DNA from: Mycolicibacterium porcinum
GTDB lineage: Bacteria; Actinomycetota; Actinomycetes; Mycobacteriales; Mycobacteriaceae
NCBI GenBank assembly: GCA_002086835.1
Contig: MVIG01000014.1
Coordinates: 1 to 64,000 of the forward strand
Length of the DNA stretch: 64,000 nucleotides
Reading direction: 5' to 3'
A program made the translations under genes and the position numbers. The notes beneath the pieces were generated by a model that saw nothing but the letters and a program-made list of their open reading frames with translations, was not told the DNA's origin and did no database searches. This document shows, piece after piece, positions 37,949 through 45,820 of this stretch (positions within the stretch are counted from its first letter, which is position 1; every line of letters begins with the position of its first letter).

Positions 37949-39683
37949 GGTGGTCGACCGGCGGATCGGCTGGGACAAACTGCCGCCGATCCTGGGTATC
38001 TCGGTGTTGGTCGGGCTCCGGGACGCGCTGCGGGAGCACAACCTGTACGACACCTACCAGGGCAACCCACCGCAGGCCCCGGCCGTGGAGCCGACCGACT
38101 ACCTGACCAACCGGACGGCCAACGGCACATACAACGACCTCTCCGCACCCTCGATGGGCATGGCCAACACCCGGTTCGGGCGCAACGTGCCGCTCGCCGA
38201 GGGCCGCGCCGAGACGCTGCCGCAGCTGATGGATCCCAACCCCCGACTGATCAGCACCAAACTGTTGCAGCGCCGGGAATTCCGCCCGGCCACCACCCTC
38301 AACGTGCTCGCCGGGGCGTGGTTGCAGTTCGAGACCCGCGACTGGTTCAGCCACGGCACCGACGCCAACCGGATGCTCGAGATTCCCCGCCCCGACGGGG
38401 ACACCGAATGGCCCGACGACACCATCAGGGTCCCCGCCACCGTCGCCGACCCCACCGCCGCGCCCGGCGGTTCGACCTTTCTGAACACCGAGACCCACTG
38501 GTGGGACGCCTCTCAGATCTACGGCAGCAACCAGGACTTCCAGAACGCGATCCGCAGCCACCACGATGGCAAGGTCCGGATCGACGCCGACGGGTTCATC
38601 GACATCGACCCGGCGCTCATCGGCGCCGCCGGTGGCGCCGACGGCTGGTGGCTGGGCATGGAGCTGATGGGCACCATCTTCATGCGCGAGCACAACGCGA
38701 TCTGCGACCGGCTCAAATCGGCCTACCCGCAGTGGTCCGACGAGCAGCTGTTCAACAAGGCGCGGCTGATCAACGCCGCACTGATCGCCAAGATCCACAC
38801 CATCGAATGGACCCCGGCGATCCTGGGGCATCCGACCCTGCAGATCGGGATGCGGGCCAACTGGTTCGGGCTGGCCGGTGAACGGGTCAAGGAGTTGTTC
38901 GGCCGGCTGGGCCCCAGCGACGTGCTCAGCGGCATCCCGGGCTCGACCACCGACCACCACACCGCGCCGTACTCGATCACCGAGGACTTCGTCACCGTCT
39001 ACCGGATGCATCCCCTGGTGCCCGACGACTACGAATTCCTCAGCCTCGCAACCGGAGTCGAGCCGCGCACACTCACCTTCAGCGAGATCCACGGCGGCGC
39101 GAACTCCCGCGGTGTGCTCAAGAGCGTGGGCGTGGCCGAATGCCTGTACTCCCTGGGCGTCGCCCATCCCGGCGCCGTCACCCTGCACAACAGCCCGAAC
39201 TTCATGCGGAACTTCCAGCGCACCGACGAGCACACGCTCGACATGATCGCCACCGACATCCTGCGCTCCCGGGAACGCGGAGTCCCGCGCTACAACGACT
39301 TCCGCCGGGCCCTGCGGCTGAAGCCGGTGACCAGCTTCGACCAGATCAGCGGTGGCGACGCCGCGACCGCGGCCGTGATGGCCGAGATCTACGGCGGCGA
39401 CATCGAGAAGGTCGACACCACGGTCGGCATGTTCGGCGAAAAGCTGCCAGAGGGATTCGGCTTCAGCGACACCGCATTCCGCATCTTCGTGCTGATGGCG
39501 ACCCGTCGCCTCAAGAGCGACCGGTTCTACACCGTGGACTTCACGCCGCGCGTCTACACCCCCGAAGGCATGGACTGGATCGAGCACAACGACATGACCG
39601 CGGTATTGCTGCGGCACTACCCCGAGCTGGAGCCGGCACTGCGCGGGCAGCGCAACGCCTTCGCACCGTGGGCGCGCATATAG
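37908..39683 (+). CDS. Heme peroxidase / fatty acid alpha-dioxygenase-like protein
   Basis: This 591-residue protein belongs to the animal-peroxidase superfamily, closest in pattern to fatty acid alpha-dioxygenase. REHNAICDRLKSAYPQWSDE, then ARLINAALIAKIHTIEWTP, match that group. Tyr365 and the proximal heme His368 (VYRMHPLVPDDY) have the same spacing as catalytic Tyr385/His388 of cyclooxygenase. Where plant alpha-dioxygenases have the distal His (IHDW), this protein reads ETRDW, with Arg144. It may oxygenate fatty acids, but the missing distal His leaves this uncertain. ATG at 37908 follows AAAGGA and overlaps the upstream gene. No signal peptide is obvious. Confidence 0.82.
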   Translation: MPSLLTRLFLKTTEVVDRRIGWDKLPPILGISVLVGLRDALREHNLYDTYQGNPPQAPAVEPTDYLTNRTANGTYNDLSAPSMGMANTRFGRNVPLAEGRAETLPQLMDPNPRLISTKLLQRREFRPATTLNVLAGAWLQFETRDWFSHGTDANRMLEIPRPDGDTEWPDDTIRVPATVADPTAAPGGSTFLNTETHWWDASQIYGSNQDFQNAIRSHHDGKVRIDADGFIDIDPALIGAAGGADGWWLGMELMGTIFMREHNAICDRLKSAYPQWSDEQLFNKARLINAALIAKIHTIEWTPAILGHPTLQIGMRANWFGLAGERVKELFGRLGPSDVLSGIPGSTTDHHTAPYSITEDFVTVYRMHPLVPDDYEFLSLATGVEPRTLTFSEIHGGANSRGVLKSVGVAECLYSLGVAHPGAVTLHNSPNFMRNFQRTDEHTLDMIATDILRSRERGVPRYNDFRRALRLKPVTSFDQISGGDAATAAVMAEIYGGDIEKVDTTVGMFGEKLPEGFGFSDTAFRIFVLMATRRLKSDRFYTVDFTPRVYTPEGMDWIEHNDMTAVLLRHYPELEPALRGQRNAFAPWARI

Positions 39684-39692
39684 GCACTGGTC

Positions 39693-40001
39693 ATGACCGG
39701 CTCGCTCAACGGCATTCCCCGCGTCGACCTGCCAGCGCGGCCGTTGTGGAAACGCGAACTGTCCTGGTTGATCGGCGGCAAGCTGTTCACCACCGACCTG
39801 CTGGCACATCCGGACTGCGAACTGCACATCGGGCCGAACGGTGGGCGGTTCGTGGCACACGAGGTCACCGGGCCCGACCGCGACCGGCTCTACGCCTTGG
39901 CCGCCGACCGGCTGAACAAGGGTTGGAACACCTACGCACAGCGCACCGACGGGATCAGGACCATTCCGGTGCTGCGGTTGTCGGCCGACGGACGGACCTA
40001 G
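39693..40001 (+). CDS. Shortened deazaflavin (F420)-type nitroreductase-family protein
   Basis: This 102-residue protein has the C-terminal half of the DDN/F420 family (DLLAHPDCELHIGPNGGRFVAHEVTG, then YAQRTDGIRTIPVLRLS) and an N-terminal leader (PLWKRELSWLIGGKLFTT) typical of longer members. The roughly 70-residue middle with the cofactor-binding core (commonly TTTGRKSG-like sequence) is absent, and the two ends are joined in frame. It may be a decayed gene kept open by chance or a minimal domain. It lies 9 bp after the peroxidase gene and overlaps the convergent TetR gene by 4 bp. Confidence 0.6.
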   Translation: MTGSLNGIPRVDLPARPLWKRELSWLIGGKLFTTDLLAHPDCELHIGPNGGRFVAHEVTGPDRDRLYALAADRLNKGWNTYAQRTDGIRTIPVLRLSADGRT

Positions 40002-40555
40002 GGGCTGCGTCGGTAGATGTCCGAGGCGATCGCGACGGCGATGTCGTTGCACTGCTCGTCGGTGAGCGGCAGGTCGCCCATCATGGCCACGCTCCACGAG
40101 ATGCTGAGCAAGGCCTGCCGGGCGTGATACACCGCGACGGGATCGTGATCGGGTCCGGTCATGGCGTCGGCCACGGTACGGAACTGATAACGAAGGTCAG
40201 CACCCACCCCGAGCCGGTTGAACGCGGCGTAGTTCTCGTGCATGAACCGGGTCATCGCACGGCCGGTGCCATGCAGGACAGTGCCGTAGCGGCGCAGCAC
40301 CTCGAGCCCGGTGTGTTGTCCCGGCGGCTGATCGGCGGCCCACCGCAGGATCTCGTCGACCCCGTCGCGTAGATCATCGGCGAGGCTGACCACGATGTCT
40401 TCCTTGGCCGGGAAGTGATAGTAGACAGCGGCTTTCGTGATTCCGAGGCGTTCGGCGATCAGCCGGATCGAGGTGTGGTCGTAGCCGTTGGCGGAGAACA
40501 GCTCAAGAGCCACGGCGCGGATCTTGTCGCGGGTGTCGGTCCTTCGGCCAGCCAT
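39998..40555 (-). CDS. TetR-family repressor divergent from methyltransferase
   Basis: This 185-residue regulator has the TetR DNA-binding domain at the front (IRLIAERLGITKAAVYYHFPAKEDI). The ligand domain is unassigned. It is divergent from a methyltransferase gene, and two palindromes with the same core sit in the 110-bp gap. This strongly suggests that it represses itself and the methyltransferase. Its 3' end overlaps the shortened nitroreductase-like gene by 4 bp. Confidence 0.88.
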   Translation of the reverse strand: MAGRRTDTRDKIRAVALELFSANGYDHTSIRLIAERLGITKAAVYYHFPAKEDIVVSLADDLRDGVDEILRWAADQPPGQHTGLEVLRRYGTVLHGTGRAMTRFMHENYAAFNRLGVGADLRYQFRTVADAMTGPDHDPVAVYHARQALLSISWSVAMMGDLPLTDEQCNDIAVAIASDIYRRSP

Positions 40556-40572
40556 CCAGACCTCCCCCTCGA

Positions 40573-40592
40573 CTTACTTGACGCCCGGTAAG
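40573..40592. promoter_or_regulatory. TetR operator, site 1
   Basis: An imperfect 20-bp palindrome, with CTTAC at 40573-40577 mirrored by GTAAG at 40588-40592, just upstream of the tetR start (40555). Its core TTACTTGACG recurs inverted in site 2. Confidence 0.65.
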
Positions 40593-40616
40593 CAAAGAGC
40601 TTAGCGTGGCCCCATC

Positions 40617-40642
40617 CATTACTTACCTGCCGTCAAGTAATG
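40617..40642. promoter_or_regulatory. TetR operator, site 2
   Basis: A palindrome with perfect 8-bp arms, CATTACTT (40617-40624) and AAGTAATG (40635-40642), 24 bases before the methyltransferase start. On the minus strand it reads TTACTTGACGnnnGGTAAG, the same pattern as site 1. Two such sites in one divergent gap are probably both bound by the adjacent TetR. Confidence 0.7.
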
Positions 40643-40665
40643 CTTGTGGAGACCGGAGGGGACGC

Positions 40666-41538
40666 ATGAACGGATCGCAGCTACCGCCAACCACCCTGAC
40701 CGGACCACCGCTGACCGCTGTGGGCGTCGCGGTCATCCGGGCCCGGGAAACCCGACGTCACGACCGGCTCTACGCCGACCCGTACGCTGACCGATTCGTC
40801 GCCGCGGCCCAGCGGGCGCACCTCGACCCTGCCGCACCCGCGGAAGCCGCCGAAACCTGGAACACGGTGCTGCGGCTGGCCGAGGTGATGTACGAAACCC
40901 GCACCGTCGGGGTCCGCCTTCTCGACGACGGCCTCCTCGACGCGGCGGCCTGCGGACGCCCGCAGATCGTGTTGCTCGGCGCCGGACTGGACACCCACGC
41001 GTTCCGGCTCACGTGGCCAGGACCGGTGCGCTTGTTCGAAATCGACCTGCCGCAACTCTTCGCATTCAAGGAACCACTGCTGCGCGACGCCGTCGCAACC
41101 TGCGAACGTCACGTGATCGCGGCCGACCTCGGCGCGGAGGACTGGCCCGAAGCGCTGCTGGCCAACGGCTTCGATCCCGCCGTCCCCACCCATTGGGTCG
41201 ACCACGCACTGATGACCCTGCCGACGTCAACGGCTCGCGCCGGGGTCGAAGCGGTCACGCGACTGTCCGCACCCGGCAGCCAGTACGGATTTCCGGTCAT
41301 GGGTAGCGAGAGCATCAACACCACCCTGAACACCGTCGACGGCGCCGCGGCTCTGTATCGCTCCATGCCCAATGTCGACCGCGGACTGGGTGCCGACGGC
41401 CGGCAATGGATCGAAACCCTCGGGTGGTCAACGTCTTTCAACAGCTTCGCCGAACTGGCCGCCCGCTATCCCCGCGACGTCGGTTCGGACACCGGCAGCG
41501 GAACCGTCACGGCAACGCGGTTGGAGGCGCCAAGCTGA
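40666..41538 (+). CDS. SAM-dependent methyltransferase, TIGR00027/Rv0731c family
   Basis: This 290-residue class I methyltransferase belongs to the large mycobacterial family related to leucine carboxyl methyltransferase. It shows AVGVAVIRARETRRHDRLYADPYAD at the front, QIVLLGAGLDTHAFRL as the SAM motif I, and FEIDLPQLFAFKEPLL as motif II. ATG at 40666 follows GGAGGGG. It is divergent from the TetR repressor with two operators between them. The O-methyl acceptor, perhaps a carboxylate or polyketide acid, is unknown. A bidirectional terminator follows. Confidence 0.87.
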   Translation: MNGSQLPPTTLTGPPLTAVGVAVIRARETRRHDRLYADPYADRFVAAAQRAHLDPAAPAEAAETWNTVLRLAEVMYETRTVGVRLLDDGLLDAAACGRPQIVLLGAGLDTHAFRLTWPGPVRLFEIDLPQLFAFKEPLLRDAVATCERHVIAADLGAEDWPEALLANGFDPAVPTHWVDHALMTLPTSTARAGVEAVTRLSAPGSQYGFPVMGSESINTTLNTVDGAAALYRSMPNVDRGLGADGRQWIETLGWSTSFNSFAELAARYPRDVGSDTGSGTVTATRLEAPS

Positions 41539-41541
41539 AAA

Positions 41542-41575
41542 AAATCCCGCGACCTGCATGACAGGCGCGGGATTT
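41542..41575 (-). terminator. Rho-independent terminator, tRNA-Ser(CGA) and methyltransferase
   Basis: A 10-bp stem (41542-41551 with 41566-41575) with an inner CCTG/CAGG stem. On the minus strand it ends in a run of T after GCGGGA, a canonical terminator 4 bases downstream of the tRNA-Ser 3' end. It can also stop the convergent methyltransferase transcript. Confidence 0.85.
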
Positions 41576-41579
41576 ATGG

Positions 41580-41667
41580 CGGTGGCGGAGGGATTTGAAC
41601 CCTCGGACGGGGGTTACCCGTCACACGCTTTCGAGGCGTGCTCCTTAGGCCGCTCGGACACGCCACC
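41580..41667 (-). tRNA. tRNA-Ser(CGA)
   Basis: Class II tRNA, 88 nt. The acceptor is GGTGGCG/CGCCACC, the anticodon loop CTCGAAA carries CGA, the variable arm is long, and the T-arm is GAGGGTTCAAATCCCTC. The discriminator is G. It reads UCG. Confidence 0.96.
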
Positions 41668-41803
41668 GTGTGGCAGCTTACCGGGCGAGCGCCGCAAGCC
41701 CTAATCGCGGCCTGAGCTCACACCGGCCCACGAGTGTGCAGCCTGGGCGGAAACCTGGCGCGAAAGTCGCCACCAGTTCACACTCGGCGCCACTGGCGCA
41801 CGC

Positions 41804-42259
41804 TCACCGCTGGGCCGCGAAAAAATCCTCCAGCAGGGACGCGCACTCGTCAGCCAGCACACCCCCGACCACCTCGGGCCGGTGGTTGAGCCTGCGGTCC
41901 CGCACCACGTCCCACAGCGAGCCGACCGCCCCGGTCTTGGGTTCCCACGCACCGAACACCACCCGCGCCACCCGGGCCAGCACCAGCGCACCCGCGCACA
42001 TCGTGCACGGTTCGACGGTCACGGCCAGCGTCGCACCCTCCAGCCGCCAGCCGTCTCCGAGCACCCGCGCGGCCTCGCGCATCGCCACGATCTCGGCATG
42101 GCCGGCAGGGTCTCCGGTGGCTTCACGCACATTGGCGGCGCGGGCCAGCTCGGTCCCGTCGGCGGCGAACACCACCGCACCGATCGGCACATCCCGGGGA
42201 CCGGCCGTCCGGGCAGCCTCCAAGGCGGCGCGGATCAGGGCTTCGTCCGAGGCACTCAC
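41804..42259 (-). CDS. tadA: tRNA-specific adenosine deaminase
   Basis: This 151-residue zinc deaminase converts A34 of tRNA-Arg(ACG) to inosine. Active-site motifs are HAE in DPAGHAEIVAM (His ligand and catalytic Glu) and PCTMC in TVEPCTMCAGALV (two Cys ligands), with LNHRPEVVGGVLADEC at the end. It corresponds to Rv3752c. The start overlaps the stop of the upstream gene by 4 bp. Its substrate tRNA-Arg(ACG) is encoded at 60960-61032 in this window. Confidence 0.93.
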   Translation of the reverse strand: MSASDEALIRAALEAARTAGPRDVPIGAVVFAADGTELARAANVREATGDPAGHAEIVAMREAARVLGDGWRLEGATLAVTVEPCTMCAGALVLARVARVVFGAWEPKTGAVGSLWDVVRDRRLNHRPEVVGGVLADECASLLEDFFAAQR

Positions 42260-42762
42260 CGACCGAGCCGGTCGAGCACCGCCGACAGCTCGTCGGCGAA
42301 ACCCATCTCGCGGGCGATACGCCCGATCTGCTCGTCGGCGTACAGGTCGGTCTCGGACAGGATCACGCCGAGCACGTCCTCGTGCAGGCCGATGTCGGAC
42401 AGCACCGACAGGTCGCCCTCCTCGAACGGATCCGCGTCTTCCAGATCCTCTTCTTCGAGGTCAGCGTCCAGATTCTCCAGCGCCTCGGCGGCGATGTCGT
42501 AGTCCAGGGCGGCGGTGGCGTCCGACAACAGCAGCCGGGTGCCGGCCGGCGCCGGCCGCACGATCACGAAGAATTCGTCGTCCACGTCGAGCAACCCGAA
42601 GACCGCCCCGGCGCTGCGCAACTCGCGAAGCTCGGTCTCGGCCGCGGTCAAGCTCTTCAACGAGGACGACCGCATGGGGGCGCACCGCCACTTGCCGTCC
42701 TCCCGGACAACTGCCACCCCGAAGCCATCGGGCAGGTCTGCCGGCGCACGCTGTGCCTCCAT
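42256..42762 (-). CDS. tRNA adenosine deaminase-associated protein (Rv3753c-like)
   Basis: This 168-residue actinobacterial protein is nearly always encoded directly upstream of tadA. It is strongly acidic in the middle (NLDADLEEEDLEDADPFEEG) and starts VAVVREDGKWRCAPMRSSSL. There is no membrane segment or known catalytic motif. A 4-bp overlap with tadA implies stoichiometric translation. It may help TadA stability or tRNA binding; this is inference from gene pairing. Confidence 0.85.
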   Translation of the reverse strand: MEAQRAPADLPDGFGVAVVREDGKWRCAPMRSSSLKSLTAAETELRELRSAGAVFGLLDVDDEFFVIVRPAPAGTRLLLSDATAALDYDIAAEALENLDADLEEEDLEDADPFEEGDLSVLSDIGLHEDVLGVILSETDLYADEQIGRIAREMGFADELSAVLDRLGR

Positions 42763-42845
42763 GCCCGCCTACGGTAGTCGCCGACCAGCAATTTCGACAG
42801 GGATCACCCTCGGCTGCGGCTCAGCCGGTATGCCAATCTTGATGC

Positions 42846-43805
42846 GTGACGAACACACCCGTGTGCGTGGTGGGCCTCGGCCTGATCGGTGGATCGCTGA
42901 TGCGGGCCGCCGCCGGAGCCGGCCGCGAGGTCTTCGGGTACAACCGGTCGGTGGAGGCCGTCGCCGCCGCAAAGTTCGACGGGTTCGACGCCACCGAGAA
43001 CCTCGACGAGGCACTGCGCCGGGCGGCCGACCTCAACGCGTTGATCGTGCTGGCGGTCCCGATGCCGGCCCTGCCGCAGATGCTCGACCATGTCCGGCAG
43101 ACCGCGCCGCTGTGTCCGCTGACCGACGTGACCAGCGTCAAAGGCGCGGTGCTCGACGAGGTGCGACGAGCCGACCTGCTACCGAACTTCGTCGGCGGCC
43201 ACCCGATGGCAGGCACAGCCCACTCAGGCTGGTCAGCCGGGGACGCCGCTCTGTTCACCGGCGCCGCGTGGGTGGTGAGCGTGGACGATCACGTCGACGC
43301 GCGGGTCTGGTCGCTGGTCACCCAGCTGGCGCTGGACTGCCACGCGGTCGTGGTGCCGGCCCGCTCCGATGAGCACGACGCCGCCGCGGCCGCCATCTCC
43401 CACCTGCCACACCTGTTCGCCGAAGCGCTGGCGGTCACCGCCGGCGAGGTGCCGTTGGCCTTCGCCCTGGCAGCCGGGTCGTTCCGCGACGGCACCCGGG
43501 TCGCAGCCACCGCACCGGACCTGGTGCGGGCCATGTGTGAGGCCAACGCCGACCAGCTGCTGCCCGCGCTCGAACACGGCATCGAGCTGCTGACCCGCGC
43601 CAAGAAAGCCCTGGCGGACACGGGTTCGGTGGCCGACCTCGTCGAGACGGGTCACGCCGCCCGGATGCGCTACGACAGCTTCAGCCGCCCGGAGATCATG
43701 ACCACCGTGGTGGGCACGGACAACTGGCGGGCCGAGCTGGCCGCCGCAGGCCGCGCCGGCGGGGTGATCAGATCCGCTCTGCCAGTCCTGGGTAATCCAG
43801 GATGA
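42846..43805 (+). CDS. tyrA: Prephenate dehydrogenase
   Basis: This 319-residue NAD-dependent enzyme makes 4-hydroxyphenylpyruvate for tyrosine synthesis. It has a Rossmann front [27 protein letters not shown] and the substrate histidine region [15 protein letters not shown], then the helical dimer domain ([20 protein letters not shown]). It matches Rv3754 in place and sequence. GTG start, divergent from the tadA pair. Its last 38 bp overlap the end of the convergent Rv3755c-like gene. No ACT regulatory domain is visible at the end. Confidence 0.93.
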   Translation: MTNTPVCVVGLGLIGGSLMRAAAGAGREVFGYNRSVEAVAAAKFDGFDATENLDEALRRAADLNALIVLAVPMPALPQMLDHVRQTAPLCPLTDVTSVKGAVLDEVRRADLLPNFVGGHPMAGTAHSGWSAGDAALFTGAAWVVSVDDHVDARVWSLVTQLALDCHAVVVPARSDEHDAAAAAISHLPHLFAEALAVTAGEVPLAFALAAGSFRDGTRVAATAPDLVRAMCEANADQLLPALEHGIELLTRAKKALADTGSVADLVETGHAARMRYDSFSRPEIMTTVVGTDNWRAELAAAGRAGGVIRSALPVLGNPG

Positions 43806-44355
43806 AGCCGTCGGGATCCACCGTGATGGTGGTGTCGGCGACCGGCGAGTGCAGTTTCACCGCGGCGCCGGGTCCGGGGCTGCTGTAGCTGATGTTCGCG
43901 GTCTCCACCGACAGGTCCGGCAACCGCACGTAGACCACCGGCAGCGTCACCGACTCCGCGCGCTGATGCAGACCGGTCCGCCGGATCGGCAGGGCGTTGA
44001 AGAACGGGCTGAACACGAGATCGACATCGAGCGCACCGCCGAAGTCCGACCGCTTGGTCTGGGTGTGGTCCTGCACCAGCCACATGTTCTCCTCATCGCG
44101 GGCGATGGAGAGCTGACGCTCCCGCTCGGCCAGCGTGACGGTGAGGGACAACCGTTTGGTGGCGCCGGTCTCATCGGTGACCAGGTCATAGGAGGCCGAG
44201 AACGCCGGGTGGGAATCCGTGGAAGCTGCCACGATCCGGCCATAGGCCTTGATCCTGTTGCCCGCCAGCTGAACCCGAACAGACTCCATCCGGGGTTCGT
44301 CGTGCGCCTGCCAGGTCAACACTGCTGGCCAGGCGCGATCCTTCTCGTCGCTCAC
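43768..44355 (-). CDS. Putative glycolipid-binding protein (Rv3755c, DUF1089-like)
   Basis: This 195-residue beta-rich protein has no signal peptide. The front [19 protein letters not shown] and the middle [20 protein letters not shown] fit the DUF1089/glycolipid-binding group, and the end [19 protein letters not shown] is highly conserved among mycobacteria. GTG at 44355 overlaps the proZ stop by 4 bp. It therefore ends the osmoprotectant-transporter operon, though no transport role is suggested by its sequence. Confidence 0.8.
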   Translation of the reverse strand: MSDEKDRAWPAVLTWQAHDEPRMESVRVQLAGNRIKAYGRIVAASTDSHPAFSASYDLVTDETGATKRLSLTVTLAERERQLSIARDEENMWLVQDHTQTKRSDFGGALDVDLVFSPFFNALPIRRTGLHQRAESVTLPVVYVRLPDLSVETANISYSSPGPGAAVKLHSPVADTTITVDPDGFILDYPGLAERI

Positions 44356-45146
44356 CCGTCTACCGTATGCGACGACGCGCGGCCTTCGTAGTCGAGTCCG
44401 GAACTCCCCGCCGGGCGCGACTCGAGGGCCACCTCGTCGTCGAGCAATGGCTGGGGCAGGCGCCGCCCACCGATATTGCCGAGCCCCAACCGGCCCCTGC
44501 CAGGCACCGACAACCGCACCGCGAAGGCCAGCGCGGCGTCGAGAATCAAGGCCAACGCCGTGACCATGAGCGCACCCACCAGCGCGATGTGGAACTGCCG
44601 CACCTTGATGCCGTCGATCAGATACCGGCCCAATCCACCGAGACTCGCGTAGGCCGCGACCGTCGCGGTCGCCACGATCTGCAACGTCGCGGTGCGCAGC
44701 CCGCCCACGATCAGCGGCAGCGCGTTGGGCACCTCGACACCGAACAGCACCCGGCGCTCGGTCATGCCCATCGACCGGGCCGCGTCCACGACCAATGGGT
44801 CCACGTTCGCGATGCCGGCGTAGGTGCCGGCCAGCAGCGGTGGAATGCCCAGCAGCATCAGCGCGACCGTGGGCGGCACCAGACCCAGCCCCCACAGCAG
44901 CACGCCGAGCAGCAGCACGCCCAGCGTCGGCAGTGCGCGCAGGGCGTTGACACCGGTGACGACCAGGAACGTGCCGCGCCCGGTGTGGCCGATGAGCAAT
45001 CCGATCGGGATCGCGACGATCGCGGAGGCCGCCACCGCGATCACGGTGTACTGCAGGTGCTCGACGATGCGGGCGCCAAGGCCGGCCGGCCCGGCCCAGT
45101 TGGCGGCGGTGAAGATGAAGTCCAGTGCCTGCTGCAGGAAGTTCAT
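44352..45146 (-). CDS. proZ: Osmoprotectant ABC transporter permease
   Basis: This 264-residue integral membrane subunit has six hydrophobic segments and the permease coupling loop (VVDAARSMGMTERRVLFGVEVP). It pairs with ProW to form the channel for glycine betaine, proline betaine or choline uptake. ATG overlaps the proW stop by 4 bp. The order proX-V-W-Z equals Rv3759c-Rv3756c. The C-terminus extends beyond the last helix with a hydrophilic tail (LDDEVALESRPAGSSG). Confidence 0.92.
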   Translation of the reverse strand: MNFLQQALDFIFTAANWAGPAGLGARIVEHLQYTVIAVAASAIVAIPIGLLIGHTGRGTFLVVTGVNALRALPTLGVLLLGVLLWGLGLVPPTVALMLLGIPPLLAGTYAGIANVDPLVVDAARSMGMTERRVLFGVEVPNALPLIVGGLRTATLQIVATATVAAYASLGGLGRYLIDGIKVRQFHIALVGALMVTALALILDAALAFAVRLSVPGRGRLGLGNIGGRRLPQPLLDDEVALESRPAGSSGLDYEGRASSHTVDG

Positions 45147-45817
45147 GCGGCCGCCTTGATGTGGCGAGAGGCCCGGGATGTTCGGGGCGCGCGATTCCAC
45201 GGCGTGATCGCCTTGCCCAGCAACATGATCAGGGTGTCGATGACGACGGCCAGCACGAAGATCGCGATGATCCCGGCGATGATCTGGTCGCTCTTGTTCG
45301 ACTGGTAGCCCTCGGTGAACCAGGTGCCCAGGCCGCCGATGCCGATCACCGAACCCACCGACACCATCGAGATGTTGGTGACCGCGACCACCCGCAGCCC
45401 GGCGATCAGCACCGGGATGGCCAGCGGGAGTTCCACCTTGAGCATCCGCAGCCACGGCCGGTATCCGATCGCCGTCGCCGCGTCGCGCACCTGTTCAGGC
45501 ACCGCATCGAGCGCCTCAGGCACCGCCCGCACCAACAGTGCTGTGGTGTAAAGCGTCAGCGCCACAATGACATTGGCCTCATCCAGGATGCGGGTCGGGA
45601 TGATCAGCGGCAGCACCACGAACAAGGCCAGCGACGGGATGGTGAAGATGATGCTCGCGGTGAGGGTGGTGATCCGTCGCAGCGCGGCGGTGCGCTGAAC
45701 GGCCGCTCCCAGCGGGACGGCGATCAGCAGCCCCAGCACGATCGGCACCAACGACAAGCGCAGGTGCACGACGGTCAGCACCCACAGATCGTCGAGATGG
45801 TTCAGCAGATATCGCAT
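45143..45817 (-). CDS. proW: Osmoprotectant ABC transporter permease
   Basis: This 224-residue permease has the typical VVHLRLSLVPIVLGLLIAVPLG entrance helix and the EAA-type loop VRDAATAIGYRPWLRMLKVELPLA. It forms a heterodimer with ProZ, driven by ProV. It starts 3 bp after the proV stop and overlaps proZ by 4 bp. Confidence 0.93.
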   Translation of the reverse strand: MRYLLNHLDDLWVLTVVHLRLSLVPIVLGLLIAVPLGAAVQRTAALRRITTLTASIIFTIPSLALFVVLPLIIPTRILDEANVIVALTLYTTALLVRAVPEALDAVPEQVRDAATAIGYRPWLRMLKVELPLAIPVLIAGLRVVAVTNISMVSVGSVIGIGGLGTWFTEGYQSNKSDQIIAGIIAIFVLAVVIDTLIMLLGKAITPWNRAPRTSRASRHIKAAA

Positions 45818-45820
45818 GGG

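Noticed and set aside
37884..40097. Open frame of 737 codons on the minus strand opposite the peroxidase gene
   Set aside because: The plus-strand peroxidase has clear motifs. The antisense product has no recognisable fold and biased composition.
41580..41667. Integration site at tRNA-Ser(CGA)
   Set aside because: No duplicated tRNA end or integrase is found nearby, and the flanks follow the conserved mycobacterial order.
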